A DNA stretch of 64,000 nt, from contig OZ244956.1 in assembly GCA_965222505.1 (NCBI GenBank), positions 1,178,001 to 1,242,000 of the forward strand. Direction: 5' to 3'. Positions 34,908-44,412 of this stretch are shown here, one piece after another (within the stretch, counting starts at the first letter, position 1; every line of letters begins with the position of its first letter). The DNA comes from G965222505 sp965222505 (GTDB lineage Bacteria > Bacteroidota > Rhodothermia > Rhodothermales > DATKEJ01). Under the pieces are notes generated by a model. That model saw nothing but the letters and a program-made list of their open reading frames with translations. It searched no databases and was not told the origin of the DNA. Both the position numbers and the translations under genes were made by a program.

Positions 34908-35738
34908 TTGCTTTCTCAAGATACCATCGCCATTGTCGGTGCAGGCAATATCGGGCAAGCCCTGATTGGGGGCCTGCTCCGGCAAGACAACGTCTCCCCC
35001 GAACAAATCCGCGCCACTCGCCGAAATCCGGCAGCTCTAGACGAGGTCCTGGTCCGTTTCCCAGGCATTCATACGGGCACAGATAACATCGCTGCAGTGC
35101 AAGGAGCTACGGTGATCGTGATTGCCGTCAAACCACAAACTGCGGCAAAGGTCCTGGCTGAAATTGCCCCACATGTACCGATTGATGCCCTTGTCATTTC
35201 AGTCCTGGCCGGGGTGACGACGGATGCCATAACCAGCGCATTAGGTCAAGATTTGGCCGTGGTGCGTAGTATGCCCAACACCCCGGCGCTGGTTGATGAA
35301 GGGGCCACCGCCATTGCCGGAGGCCAATACACGGATGACCGTCATCTGGAGATGGCCCGTGCCCTGTTTATGGCCGTCGGCAAAGTAGAAGTGGTACCGG
35401 AATACCTCATGGATGCCGTCACGGGCTTGTCCGGCAGCGGCCCGGCTTACATCTATATGGTCATTGAAGCCCTGACAGATGGCGGCGTCAAACAGGGTCT
35501 GACACGGTCAACCGCCCTTAAACTGGCCGCCCAAACGGTATATGGCGCTGCCAAACTGGTGCTTGAAACCGGCAAACATCCCGCCATCCTGCGCGATGAA
35601 GTGACCACCCCCGGCGGCACCTCCATCGCAGCCGTTGCTGAACTGGAAAGCCACGGCCTCCGCACCATGCTGATCAATGCCGTCGCCACCGCGACCCGCC
35701 GTTCCCACGAACTGAGTCAACTCAACAAGGACGCGTAA
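34908..35738 (+). CDS. proC: pyrroline-5-carboxylate reductase
   Basis: 276 residues. Reduces pyrroline-5-carboxylate to proline with NAD(P)H. Dinucleotide loop GAGNIGQAL at residues 11-19; family signatures VVRSMPNTPALVDEGATAI and VTGLSGSGPAYIYMVIEALTDGGV; end with LRDEVTTPGGTS. The start is TTG at 34908, with no ATG nearby. Placed inside the histidine cluster, six bases before hisH, so it should be co-expressed with it. Confidence 0.95.
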   Translation: MLSQDTIAIVGAGNIGQALIGGLLRQDNVSPEQIRATRRNPAALDEVLVRFPGIHTGTDNIAAVQGATVIVIAVKPQTAAKVLAEIAPHVPIDALVISVLAGVTTDAITSALGQDLAVVRSMPNTPALVDEGATAIAGGQYTDDRHLEMARALFMAVGKVEVVPEYLMDAVTGLSGSGPAYIYMVIEALTDGGVKQGLTRSTALKLAAQTVYGAAKLVLETGKHPAILRDEVTTPGGTSIAAVAELESHGLRTMLINAVATATRRSHELSQLNKDA

Positions 35739-35744
35739 AACGGG

Positions 35745-36377
35745 ATGGTGACCATTATTGACTACGGCATCGGCAACCTGCGGTCTATCGAAAAAGCGTT
35801 TGAACACGTGGATGTGCCCGTTGTCCGCACCAACGATGCTTCCCTTATCGCGCAGGCCAACCGGCTGGTTTTACCCGGTGTAGGCGCATTCGGAGCCTGC
35901 ATGGACGAAATACATAACCGCGGACTGGAAGCTCCGATTCGGGATGCCGTAGACCGTGGGGTCCCATTTCTGGGGGTGTGCGTCGGGATGCAGATGCTGT
36001 TTGCATATAGCGAAGAACGTGGGCGTCACGATGGATTGGGGCTGATACCGGGCCGGGTGGTCCGGTTTGATGTAGATGCTCCCCTGAAAGTCCCCCATAT
36101 GGGTTGGAACCGGTTGAACCTGGAAGCACCTGATCACCCGGTGTTTAAGGACCTACCACCAGACGCCTATTTTTATTTCGTACACGCCTACCATGCCTCC
36201 GGCGTGCCCCCGGATGCTGTGCTGGCTTCCTGTGCATACGGCCATACATTCCCGGCGATTGTAGGCCGGAACAACGTATGGGGGGTACAGTTCCACCCCG
36301 AGAAAAGCCATACGCACGGCCTGCGTATCCTGCAAAATTTTGCGCAACATGTGACCGTATCTACCCCAGGCGAATGA
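35745..36377 (+). CDS. hisH: imidazole glycerol phosphate synthase, glutaminase subunit
   Basis: 210 residues. Class I glutamine amidotransferase that releases ammonia and passes it to HisF. The catalytic triad is visible: Cys79 in GVCVGMQ, His184 and Glu186 in VQFHPEKS. The oxyanion-loop segment LPGVGAFG is at 43-50. It follows proC by six bases; hisA begins 36 bases after its stop. Confidence 0.95.
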   Translation: MVTIIDYGIGNLRSIEKAFEHVDVPVVRTNDASLIAQANRLVLPGVGAFGACMDEIHNRGLEAPIRDAVDRGVPFLGVCVGMQMLFAYSEERGRHDGLGLIPGRVVRFDVDAPLKVPHMGWNRLNLEAPDHPVFKDLPPDAYFYFVHAYHASGVPPDAVLASCAYGHTFPAIVGRNNVWGVQFHPEKSHTHGLRILQNFAQHVTVSTPGE

Positions 36378-36413
36378 CCCACACGCCTCCCCTACGGTCT
36401 CACCGAGTATCCC

Positions 36414-37205
36414 ATGTTAGTCATACCGGCCATCGACCTGCTCGACGGGCGCTGCGTGCGCCTGCACCAGGGCAAATACGACGATGAAACCGTCTACTTT
36501 GACGACCCCGTCAAAATGGCCAAACTGTGGCGCATTCAGAATGCCCGCACCCTGCATCTCGTAGACCTCAACGCCGCCCGTGGCGATGCCCAGAACAACC
36601 GTAAAATCATCGGCCACATCTGTGAAGCCCTGGACATCCCCGTCCAGGTCGGCGGTGGCATCCGCACCCTGGACGACGTAGAAGCCATGTTGAAAAAAGG
36701 CGTGTACCGGGTGATTTTGGGCACCGCCGCCGTACGCAATCCGGATTTGGTTTCTCAGGCCCTTGAAAAGTTCGGCAACTGCCGCGTAGCTGTAGGAATT
36801 GACGCCAAGAACGGCGAAGTACGCGTTCAGGGCTGGACCGAAGGCAGCGGCCTGGATGCCGTAGAACTTGCCGTCGATATGGAAGCCCGTGGCTGCCGCC
36901 GCGTCATCTACACCGACATCAGCCGAGATGGCACCCTGCAAGGCCCCAACCTGAACGCCTACCGCACCCTGGGCAAACACCTCAAGCGTATGCGGATCAC
37001 CGCCTCCGGTGGCGTATCCGGATTCCAAGACCTGATTGCGCTAAATAGCCTGAAAGCCGTTCATGTAGACTCGGTAATCGTCGGTAAAGCCTTTTATGAA
37101 GGCATCTTCCCCTGCCAACAGTTCTGGTGCTGGAACAACAAGGACCAACTCAACCTCGACAAGTACTCTTCGGCCAAGCTCCGTGCGCCGGTCGCCGACT
37201 GCTAA
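36414..37205 (+). CDS. hisA: ProFAR isomerase (phosphoribosylformimino-5-aminoimidazole carboxamide ribotide isomerase)
   Basis: 263 residues, beta/alpha barrel. Opens the ribose ring of ProFAR by an Amadori rearrangement; general base Asp8 in AIDLLDG, second catalytic Asp in YTDISRDGT. Phosphate-binding loops VQVGGGIRT and ASGGVSG. The C-terminal 30 residues (QFWCWNNKDQLNLD and beyond) are longer than in most HisA proteins and look like an added tail. Between hisH and hisF on the same strand. Confidence 0.95.
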   Translation: MLVIPAIDLLDGRCVRLHQGKYDDETVYFDDPVKMAKLWRIQNARTLHLVDLNAARGDAQNNRKIIGHICEALDIPVQVGGGIRTLDDVEAMLKKGVYRVILGTAAVRNPDLVSQALEKFGNCRVAVGIDAKNGEVRVQGWTEGSGLDAVELAVDMEARGCRRVIYTDISRDGTLQGPNLNAYRTLGKHLKRMRITASGGVSGFQDLIALNSLKAVHVDSVIVGKAFYEGIFPCQQFWCWNNKDQLNLDKYSSAKLRAPVADC

Positions 37206-37231
37206 TTCCTCCCCTCCGCACCCGGTCTGTC

Positions 37232-37996
37232 ATGCTGGCGAAACGTATTATTCCCTGCCTCGACGTAAACGAAGGCCGCGTCGTGAAAGGTGTTCAGTTT
37301 GAAGCCCTCATCGATGCCGGAGACCCGGTCGAACAAGCCCGATTCTACAACGATTCCGGCGCAGACGAACTGGTGTTTCTGGACATCACAGCCACCCACG
37401 AAGGCCGCCACATCATGCACGATGTGGTCCGCCGCACCGCCGACGAAGTCTTCATCCCCCTCACCGTAGGTGGCGGCCTCCGCACGCTGGAAGACCTCCG
37501 GGCCATGCTCCACGCCGGGGCCGACAAGGTCTCGGTCAATTCCGCCGCGCTACGTAACCCCTTACTCATCGAAGCGGGGGCAACCGCATTCGGCGATCAG
37601 TGCATGGTGGTCGCCATCGATGCCAAGCGCCGCGCCACCGATCCCCCCTCGTGGGAGGTTTACACCCACGGTGGGCGCAAACCCACCGGCATCGACGCGG
37701 TCCAATGGGCCCAGGAAGCCGTTTCCCGCGGGGCCGGCGAATTGCTGGTCACCTCAATGGACCGAGACGGTACCAAGATCGGGTACGATGTAGAATTACT
37801 CCGCACCATCAGCCGCCTGGTCTCGGTACCCGTCATTGCCTCCGGAGGGGCGGGCACCCTGGCACACCTCCGCGACGGCTTCACCCTCGGCGAAGCCGAT
37901 GCCGTGCTCGCCGCCTCCATTTTCCATTTCCGCACCTACAGCATCGCAGAAGCCAAGGATTACCTCAGTGCCGAGGGCATTGAAATGCGCCGGTAG
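37232..37996 (+). CDS. hisF: imidazole glycerol phosphate synthase, cyclase subunit
   Basis: 254 residues from the ATG at 37232. Uses ammonia from HisH to cyclise PRFAR to imidazoleglycerol phosphate and AICAR. Catalytic Asp11 in IIPCLDVNEGR and the second Asp in MVVAIDAKR; the SMDRDGTK and ASGGAGT phosphate loops are intact. Last gene of the cluster; 26 bases after hisA. hisGDCI and hisE are not in this window. Confidence 0.95.
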   Translation: MLAKRIIPCLDVNEGRVVKGVQFEALIDAGDPVEQARFYNDSGADELVFLDITATHEGRHIMHDVVRRTADEVFIPLTVGGGLRTLEDLRAMLHAGADKVSVNSAALRNPLLIEAGATAFGDQCMVVAIDAKRRATDPPSWEVYTHGGRKPTGIDAVQWAQEAVSRGAGELLVTSMDRDGTKIGYDVELLRTISRLVSVPVIASGGAGTLAHLRDGFTLGEADAVLAASIFHFRTYSIAEAKDYLSAEGIEMRR

Positions 37997-38050
37997 GACG
38001 TTCGGAGCCTGCCCTGAGCGAACGCGAAGGGTGCGACATGATCCTTATTC

Positions 38051-39439
38051 TCAAGGACGTACTTTGAGGCTGCCGCTTTCCTCGCCGACCACGCGGCCCA
38101 CGTGGATTAGCGCCTGTCTGAACGTGGTTTTCGGGTTGGTTTGCAGATCATTGATGAGACTGCGGATGATGCCGCTGGTTACGCCCGCTCCGGTCATTTC
38201 GTCCAGGGTCTCGTAGTAGTGGGCCTGGGTGTAGCGGTTGCCGTTGGCTTGTCCTTTTTCCATCAACCGTTCCCAGAAATCGAACAAGTCCAGATCCGGG
38301 TGTTTCTGTTGAATGGCCGACTCGGTAATCAAGCCGATGGTAGAGCCGCAATGGTAGAAATTTCGGGATTTCCCCAGTTCACGCGCAATGATGAGCCGGG
38401 AGTTGCGAAGGCCGTCCACACATTCATCCAGGGCATCACTGTATCGGTCGTATAACCCGGTTTCATCCAGGACGCCCAGGGCATACAAACTGCGTAGGGC
38501 AAAAGCATCGGCCCCGCCTTCGTGCATCCAGGCGGCCTGGCCTTCCTCATGCCGGACCAACTGACTGTTCCACAAGTGCGCGGCTTCGTGTGCAACGAAG
38601 ATCAAAAACTCGGCCAACGGTTCTTCAGCTTCTTCCCGCCAGCCCTGCCCTTGGACCGAGAGTTGGATCAGACCGGGCAACGTCCCCCCGGCGTAATTCC
38701 ACGTGTGTTTCGTACCGGGGTCAAAAGAGAAATATACTGCCGGTTTCTGCGCCAGGGCGATCCCCGTCTGCTCCGTGTAATACGCAAAGAGCTTGGGCAG
38801 GTGGGTGTTGAGCTTGCGTCTCATCCACCCCGGCACCCCGCCATCGATAATAGCCAACATATGGGGCGATTGGAGTGGCCCCTGTTGACCAAAATATACA
38901 TACGTGCCGAAGTCCAGATCGTGCGTAGTAGCGGTAAATGATTTGCGAAAGACCCGCCCATTCCACACCATATGTTCGTCCACTGCCGGCATAAACGTCA
39001 GTTCCAGTCCGGGCTCCACAAATTGCCCTTTATATTCAACAGCCACATCCAGATGGCCCGTGTATAGCAAAGTACCGCCATCGGTAAAGGAGAAGTTGAG
39101 GGCATACTCCTTTTCCAGTTGGCCGTAACGGGACGAAAAACGGACATCAAACGCATCAAACGGCACCCCATGTGCGGCCCGAATCACCTCGTATCCGTCC
39201 TCATGCGTAATGGACAGGTCTGAGGGCCCCACTTCCCAGGCCCCCTTCCGAAACAGATGGATGTTGGTGATAAACCGTACAGCCGTTACGGGCTCAGGCA
39301 GCCGATACCGCACCACCCAGGCATCCTCACCCTTCAGGTGCTCCACCCGAAGTTGAATGGGCGGCCCTTGCCTGGACCCGTTGGCCTTAGGATTGCACGA
39401 CCAAACCAGAACGCAACATAAAAGCACGAAGTAGCGCAT
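38051..39439 (-). CDS. lipoprotein with M1-like zinc peptidase motif
   Basis: 462 residues; lipoprotein signal with Cys15 (VLVWSCN). An N-terminal beta domain (to about 190) is followed by a helical domain with HEAAH at 284-288 and, some 20 residues later, AWMHEGGADAFA, whose Glu is a candidate third zinc ligand; this spacing is like gluzincin (M1-type) peptidases. Envelope-anchored peptidase or a related non-peptidase is likely. Convergent with hisF; radA lies upstream on the same strand, 85 bases away. Confidence 0.75.
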   Translation of the reverse strand: MRYFVLLCCVLVWSCNPKANGSRQGPPIQLRVEHLKGEDAWVVRYRLPEPVTAVRFITNIHLFRKGAWEVGPSDLSITHEDGYEVIRAAHGVPFDAFDVRFSSRYGQLEKEYALNFSFTDGGTLLYTGHLDVAVEYKGQFVEPGLELTFMPAVDEHMVWNGRVFRKSFTATTHDLDFGTYVYFGQQGPLQSPHMLAIIDGGVPGWMRRKLNTHLPKLFAYYTEQTGIALAQKPAVYFSFDPGTKHTWNYAGGTLPGLIQLSVQGQGWREEAEEPLAEFLIFVAHEAAHLWNSQLVRHEEGQAAWMHEGGADAFALRSLYALGVLDETGLYDRYSDALDECVDGLRNSRLIIARELGKSRNFYHCGSTIGLITESAIQQKHPDLDLFDFWERLMEKGQANGNRYTQAHYYETLDEMTGAGVTSGIIRSLINDLQTNPKTTFRQALIHVGRVVGEESGSLKVRP

Positions 39440-39524
39440 GTAAGAAAACAGATTTACCGCCTAATCAAAGCCTCTTTGCCCCTCACCGAGTCAATACTCG
39501 GCTCAGTTCAGGAGCTACAGCCCC

Positions 39525-40889
39525 CTACAGGACGAGATCAAGGGCTTCGGAGACGTAACGAACGCCGTGCAGGGTAATCCCGTCCGGGGCCTGCGTGCCC
39601 TTGAGGTTGGCCTTTGGAATCAGGGCCTGCTCAAACCCGAGCTTGGCCGCCTCACTCAGCCGCCGGTCAATCTGGCTGACGGTACGGACCTCGCCGCCCA
39701 AGCCGACCTCGCCGATCAATACCGTACTGGAATCTGAGGGGATGTCTCGCAAGCTGGATGCAACCGCAACAACGATCCCCAAATCAACGGCCGGCTCCTC
39801 CAACCGTACGCCTCCGGCTGCATTCAAAAATACGTCTTGATTCGATAAACGCAAACCTGCCCGTTTTTCCAGGACCGCCAACAGCATTTGTAACCGCCGG
39901 TTGTCAAACCCCGAGGTGGTACGCTGGGGCGTTCCGTAGTTGGTTGTACTCACCAGCGCCTGCATCTCGACCAGGATCGGCCGGGTGCCTTCCATCGAGC
40001 AAACGACGGTAGACCCGCTCAGGCCGTAATTGCGCTCGGAGAGAAAGATTTCGCTCGGGTTGGCCACTTCCCGCAGGCCGTTGGCCCGCATCTCGAACAA
40101 CCCGATTTCATTCGTCGACCCAAACCGGTTCTTGACCGTGCGCAAGATGCGATAGGCATGGTGCCGGTCCCCTTCGAAATACAATACGGTGTCCACCATG
40201 TGCTCCAGCACACGCGGCCCTGCAATCAGCCCTTCCTTTGTGACGTGCCCCACGATGAACGTTGCCAGCCCCATGCCTTTGGTCATCTGCATGAGCGCTG
40301 CCGCCGATTCCCGTACCTGGCTCACCGAACCCGGCGCACTTTGCAGGTGCGGGCTGAACACCGTCTGGACGGAATCCACAATCATCAGGTGCGGCTCCAT
40401 TTGCTGGGCCGCGGCGATAATCTCCTCAACGTTGGTTTCAGCAAAGAGGAAAAACGCATCGCTCTTGACCCCCAACCGTTCGGCCCGGAGCTTGACCTGC
40501 CGGGTGGACTCTTCCCCCGTCACATACAACACCCGATGATCGGCGAGGTACTTGCCGAGTTCCGTCATCAGGGTACTCTTCCCGATGCCGGGGTCCCCTG
40601 CCAACAGGGAGATGGACCCATGCATGATGCCCCCCCCCATCACCCGGTCGAACTCAGCCACGCCGGTTACGAGGCGGCTCTTTTCAGCCAATTCAACATC
40701 CCGCAAGCGTTTTGGCCGGCCAACCGCCCCCCCCTTGTATCCCCGCACAGAAGGCCGGACCGGGGGGGTACGAACGGTCTCCTCCACAAACGAATTCCAG
40801 TTGTTACATCCTGGGCACTGCCCCATCCACCGGATGGATTCATGTCCGCAGGATTGACAAACGAATTTGGTCTTCTGTTTTTTGGCCAT
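39525..40889 (-). CDS. radA: DNA repair protein RadA
   Basis: 454 residues. RadA is a RecA-like branch-migration helicase used in recombinational repair and natural transformation. N-terminal zinc finger CQSCGHE ... CPGC, Walker A GDPGIGKST, the KNRFGS motif typical of RadA, and a C-terminal Lon-protease-like domain (ending with LIPKANLKG) are all present. Full length. Since comM also serves transformation, its loss here, with radA intact, is of interest. Confidence 0.97.
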   Translation of the reverse strand: MAKKQKTKFVCQSCGHESIRWMGQCPGCNNWNSFVEETVRTPPVRPSVRGYKGGAVGRPKRLRDVELAEKSRLVTGVAEFDRVMGGGIMHGSISLLAGDPGIGKSTLMTELGKYLADHRVLYVTGEESTRQVKLRAERLGVKSDAFFLFAETNVEEIIAAAQQMEPHLMIVDSVQTVFSPHLQSAPGSVSQVRESAAALMQMTKGMGLATFIVGHVTKEGLIAGPRVLEHMVDTVLYFEGDRHHAYRILRTVKNRFGSTNEIGLFEMRANGLREVANPSEIFLSERNYGLSGSTVVCSMEGTRPILVEMQALVSTTNYGTPQRTTSGFDNRRLQMLLAVLEKRAGLRLSNQDVFLNAAGGVRLEEPAVDLGIVVAVASSLRDIPSDSSTVLIGEVGLGGEVRTVSQIDRRLSEAAKLGFEQALIPKANLKGTQAPDGITLHGVRYVSEALDLVL

Positions 40890-40908
40890 TGGAGGTTGGT
40901 TAGGGATT

Positions 40909-41062
40909 TACTTCGTGAGTCGCTACGCTCGTTTGTTGTACGCCCATTCCGTGGGCTCGGTGTAGCTAAACGAAGGCCAACAACTAACCAACAACAACCA
41001 GCGAGCGCCCCAGTGTTCCTTCCGCGATGCAGGCGGCCAAACTTTTCGCGAGCGTTCAACCA
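40909..41062. repeat. intergenic repeats upstream of radA
   Basis: 40909-40936 is the reverse complement, with one mismatch, of 55281-55308. From about 40970 the minus strand carries the ACGCTCGC ... CTCGCTGGTTGTTG family seen at 21731 and 28792. No gene fits here. Confidence 0.65.
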
Positions 41063-41069
41063 ATACGTC

Positions 41070-41528
41070 CTAAAATATAGCATCCACGGGGACTTCAATG
41101 CCGGTGCCGTCATCACGAACCACGCCTTCGGTGTAATACCTGGGCTTCTGCCCCAGCATGAGCACCACGATGGTCTGCAAAGCCGGCAATACGACCCAGC
41201 AGGCCGGAACACCGGTTTTAAGGTAGATTTCAGCCTTCTTGATCAGGTCGTCAATGGACTGACTCGGAGAAATGATTTCAATGGCCAATAAGGGAGGCTC
41301 GGTTACACGTGGTACATCGTCTGACCAATCGGGTTCGTAATATGCATATACGCACAGGTCTGGAACAAGGTGATGATCTCCAAGCTGGAGTGAAAGTTCG
41401 GACAACACAGCGTACTGCTCATGCTTTGCGAGTGCAATGAGCAAACGCGACTGCGCCCACGCGTGGCTTTTTCCGGGCATCGGCTTCCCCCTTTCAGCTT
41501 CGTATTGAGACAAGGCGACTGTTTCCAT
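41070..41528 (-). CDS. Uma2 family (DUF820) endonuclease-like protein
   Basis: 152 residues. Uma2/DUF820 proteins have the PD-(D/E)XK nuclease fold and are numerous in cyanobacteria and some Bacteroidota; their function is poorly known. Family hallmarks are LVPDLCVY with the catalytic Asp, LLAIEIISPSQSIDDL with the Glu, and KKAEIYLKTGVPACWVV with the Lys. The protein is a little shorter than average, with a short N terminus. Confidence 0.85.
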   Translation of the reverse strand: METVALSQYEAERGKPMPGKSHAWAQSRLLIALAKHEQYAVLSELSLQLGDHHLVPDLCVYAYYEPDWSDDVPRVTEPPLLAIEIISPSQSIDDLIKKAEIYLKTGVPACWVVLPALQTIVVLMLGQKPRYYTEGVVRDDGTGIEVPVDAIF

Positions 41529-41595
41529 TTTTCCTCAGTCGGTTTAGGTGAAGTGTGGGGGTAAGGTTTGGACCTGTGCCCGGTGGGAATGTTTC

Positions 41596-41618
41596 GGGGT
41601 GCGGGGTGCGGGGTGCGG
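41596..41618. repeat. three tandem GGGGTGC heptamers
   Basis: Exact 7-base tandem repeat (41596-41602, 41603-41609, 41610-41616) in the spacer upstream of the Uma2 gene. Confidence 0.8.
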
Positions 41619-41685
41619 AATTGGATTCTTACAAATGCAACGGGTTCCGCCCATAGGGTTTGGTCTCGACCGAGCCGTGCTTTCA

Positions 41686-44310
41686 TTACCGTTGCACCAC
41701 CACCGGGCGGGATGCGATAATGGATTCCGATACGGTTAACCGGGTCATGTAGATGCCGGAAGGTAGCGGGGTGCCCTGGGCGTTTTGGCCGTTCCAGGTC
41801 AGGGTGTGGGTACCGGCGGGTTGAGGGGCGGAGGCCAACGTGTGCAGGCAGCGGCCTTGCAGGTCATACACGTCAAGCTGTACCTGTCCAGGCTCGTCCA
41901 GTGTATAGGAGAGTGTGGTGTGTGAAGTGAAGGGGTTCGGATAATTGGGATGCAACTTCGCGTTCGCCTCCTGGGGGACCTCCTGGTTTGAGGCTGTCGC
42001 GATGTTATTCAGATCCAGCTTGTAGATGCCCCGGCCATGGGTGCCAGCCGCTATGTAATGTTCGGTGGGATGGATCTTCAGGTCGTACACGGAAACAGCC
42101 GGTAACTCTTCTCCCAAGGTCTCCCAGGTTCCTCCCCCACTGAAACTGATGAAAGCCCCCACATCCGTCCCGGCATACACTACATCGGGGTCAACCGGGT
42201 CAACGGCAAGGGCATTGACGGGTGCATCCGGCAGGTTGTCCGTGACGTCTTGCCATGTTGCACCGTAGTCGGCACTTCGGAAGATGTGCGGTTGCGGATC
42301 TTTCCATTTCAGGCCGGAGAAGGAGACGTACACGATGGACTCCGCTGTGGGATCGACCGCCACGCGGGTGACCCACCGTTGCGGCAACCCGGCGGATACG
42401 TCCTCCCAGGTCGTCCCATAGTCCCGGCTCACCCAAACATGGCCGTCGTCGGTGCCGGCATAAAGCACGTTGCTGTTCGTCGGTGCAACAGCCAGGGTTG
42501 TGATCGTACCGAACCGACTCCCCCGTTGCCAGTCGGTGAGCGACGGACTGATGGGGACCCACCTTGTGCCCCGTGTGGCGGCGCGGTATACGCGGTTGGT
42601 GCCGTAATACAGCACGGCATTGTCATTCTGATCTATGACCACAGGGGTACTCCAGTTGCGCGGTTCGGCATCGGCCGGGGAAAGTTCATTTACATAACGC
42701 GGCGCAACACCCAGGGTAATCGGAGACCACCGCTCGCCGCCGTTGCTGGTTTTGAACAGGTTGCCGTACTGGGATTCGGCATAGATAAAGTCCGAATTTT
42801 CCTCAGCCACGATGGTGTAAAAGCCATCCCCTCCGCCGCCAATACCAAAACGAAGGGGTTCCCAATCGTCGGGTTGGCCGGTCAGGGTGCGCAAACCGCC
42901 GTTGTCCTGAGTGCCCCCGTACAGACGTTCCGGGTTGTTTGGATCCAGGCCGATTTCGTAAAACTGGGTCGTCGTAAGACCCGTGGTGCGTTGCCATGTT
43001 TGTCCCCCATCCTCCGAGAGGTTGATCCCACCATCGTTGCCGTCCAACAAGTACTGCGGGTTTTCCGGGTGAAAGGCCAGGGCGTGATGATCCACGTGAA
43101 AGACCGAGTTGCCGAGGGTGGTTTCCCAGGTCACGCCTGCATCCATCGAATGCATGAAATCAACATCCAGAACAAACACCTCGTCCGGGTTGACCGGGCT
43201 TACCCGTACCTGCCCAAAGAAAAAGCTGAAGGTAAAACCATCAGTTCCGTTCTGGATGCGCTGGTCTGGATCGACATCTACCCATAATACTCCGCCATCG
43301 TTCGTCCGGTATAGACCGACGTAGAACCTGCCATCGTTATACAGCGCATAAAGTACCTCTGGATTGCCCTCCGAGATGGCAAGACCGATGCGCCCAACTT
43401 CAACCTGTTCTGCATCCGGCAATCCCGTTTCCGGGCCAAGGCGCGTCCAGGTCTCTCCGCCATCCGTAGTCTGGAAAATGCCGGAGGTGGGGCCGTTGAG
43501 CCGTGCCGCATCCGGGTAACGCACCCGTTCCCAGAACGCGGCATAGAGGACATCCGGATTGGTGGGGTGCATCACCAGATCAATCGCGCCGGTGGAATCA
43601 GAGACGGCCAGCACATGCGTCCATGTCTCACCCCCGTCATCGGTCCGAAAAATGCCGCGCTCGGGATTAGTGCCGAAGTACGACCCGGCCGCAGCCACAA
43701 ACACCCGTTCCGGGTTCGCCGGGCTCACGAGAATCCGGCTGATGCTGACGGTCTCTTGCAGTCCCGAAAATGCCCAACTTGCCCCGCCGTCTACCGACTT
43801 ATAAAGCCCGCCTCCGGCCAGGTTATTGGCTGTCGGGTTGGCTTCACCGGTGCCGACGTACACTACCCCGGACTGCACCGGATCGACAGCCACATCACCG
43901 ACGTTCAGGATGGGTTGTGCGTCGAAGACCGGCCGCCACGTACGCCCGGTATCTTCCGACTTAAACATGCCCCCCGTCGCCGCCCCGGCATACACAATAT
44001 TGGGCTGCAAAGGATCGAAAGCAATGTCTGTCACGCGCCCACTGAAGTTGGTGGGTCCGGCCAACGTCCAGGTGCCAAGGGCTTGGCCGGTCTTTGAAAC
44101 GGCCTGCATGGAACGGACATGCGCCTGTGCGTCCCGGTAGGCATTTTTGTCCCAGGCATCGTGGGGAAATAACCGTTGCGCCACGGCCCAATCCGAAGGC
44201 CGGGCTTTTTGGTCCAGGACCTCGATAACGGAAGATTCCGGGGCACGGGCCGGTGTGATCCACCAGATCAGGCCCGCGATCATCAGGAGACAACAGACAA
44301 GATATTTCAT
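41686..44310 (-). CDS. secreted BNR/sortilin-like repeat protein with T9SS-like tail
   Basis: 874 residues from the ATG at 44310, where a signal peptide begins. The body carries more than ten Asp-box/BNR-type units (SEDTGRTW, SVDGGASW, TDDGGETW, SRDYGTTW, SADYGATW), each followed by NPExVYAG-like strands, as in sialidase-fold propellers of the VPS10/sortilin type. Such proteins occur as secreted glycoside-binding or hydrolase-like proteins; no sialidase catalytic set is evident. T9SS-like tail with NYPNPFTSHTTLSY and SGIYMTRLTVS. Upstream, mtnA is transcribed the same way after 102 bases. Confidence 0.85.
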   Translation of the reverse strand: MKYLVCCLLMIAGLIWWITPARAPESSVIEVLDQKARPSDWAVAQRLFPHDAWDKNAYRDAQAHVRSMQAVSKTGQALGTWTLAGPTNFSGRVTDIAFDPLQPNIVYAGAATGGMFKSEDTGRTWRPVFDAQPILNVGDVAVDPVQSGVVYVGTGEANPTANNLAGGGLYKSVDGGASWAFSGLQETVSISRILVSPANPERVFVAAAGSYFGTNPERGIFRTDDGGETWTHVLAVSDSTGAIDLVMHPTNPDVLYAAFWERVRYPDAARLNGPTSGIFQTTDGGETWTRLGPETGLPDAEQVEVGRIGLAISEGNPEVLYALYNDGRFYVGLYRTNDGGVLWVDVDPDQRIQNGTDGFTFSFFFGQVRVSPVNPDEVFVLDVDFMHSMDAGVTWETTLGNSVFHVDHHALAFHPENPQYLLDGNDGGINLSEDGGQTWQRTTGLTTTQFYEIGLDPNNPERLYGGTQDNGGLRTLTGQPDDWEPLRFGIGGGGDGFYTIVAEENSDFIYAESQYGNLFKTSNGGERWSPITLGVAPRYVNELSPADAEPRNWSTPVVIDQNDNAVLYYGTNRVYRAATRGTRWVPISPSLTDWQRGSRFGTITTLAVAPTNSNVLYAGTDDGHVWVSRDYGTTWEDVSAGLPQRWVTRVAVDPTAESIVYVSFSGLKWKDPQPHIFRSADYGATWQDVTDNLPDAPVNALAVDPVDPDVVYAGTDVGAFISFSGGGTWETLGEELPAVSVYDLKIHPTEHYIAAGTHGRGIYKLDLNNIATASNQEVPQEANAKLHPNYPNPFTSHTTLSYTLDEPGQVQLDVYDLQGRCLHTLASAPQPAGTHTLTWNGQNAQGTPLPSGIYMTRLTVSESIIASRPVVVQR

Positions 44311-44412
44311 GAGTAAGCGGGTCAGGGATGGTCCGCCGGAAGTTAAGCGAAGAACCCACACTGAAGGAGGGAAAAAAATCCCCCATCATGCAGCGCGGTG
44401 GGCGGCGACGTG

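Noticed and set aside
37997..38050. CGTTCG ... CGAACG hairpin between hisF and the lipoprotein as a terminator
   Set aside because: Only 6 bp with a 14-base loop and no T-run; resembles a common intergenic repeat.
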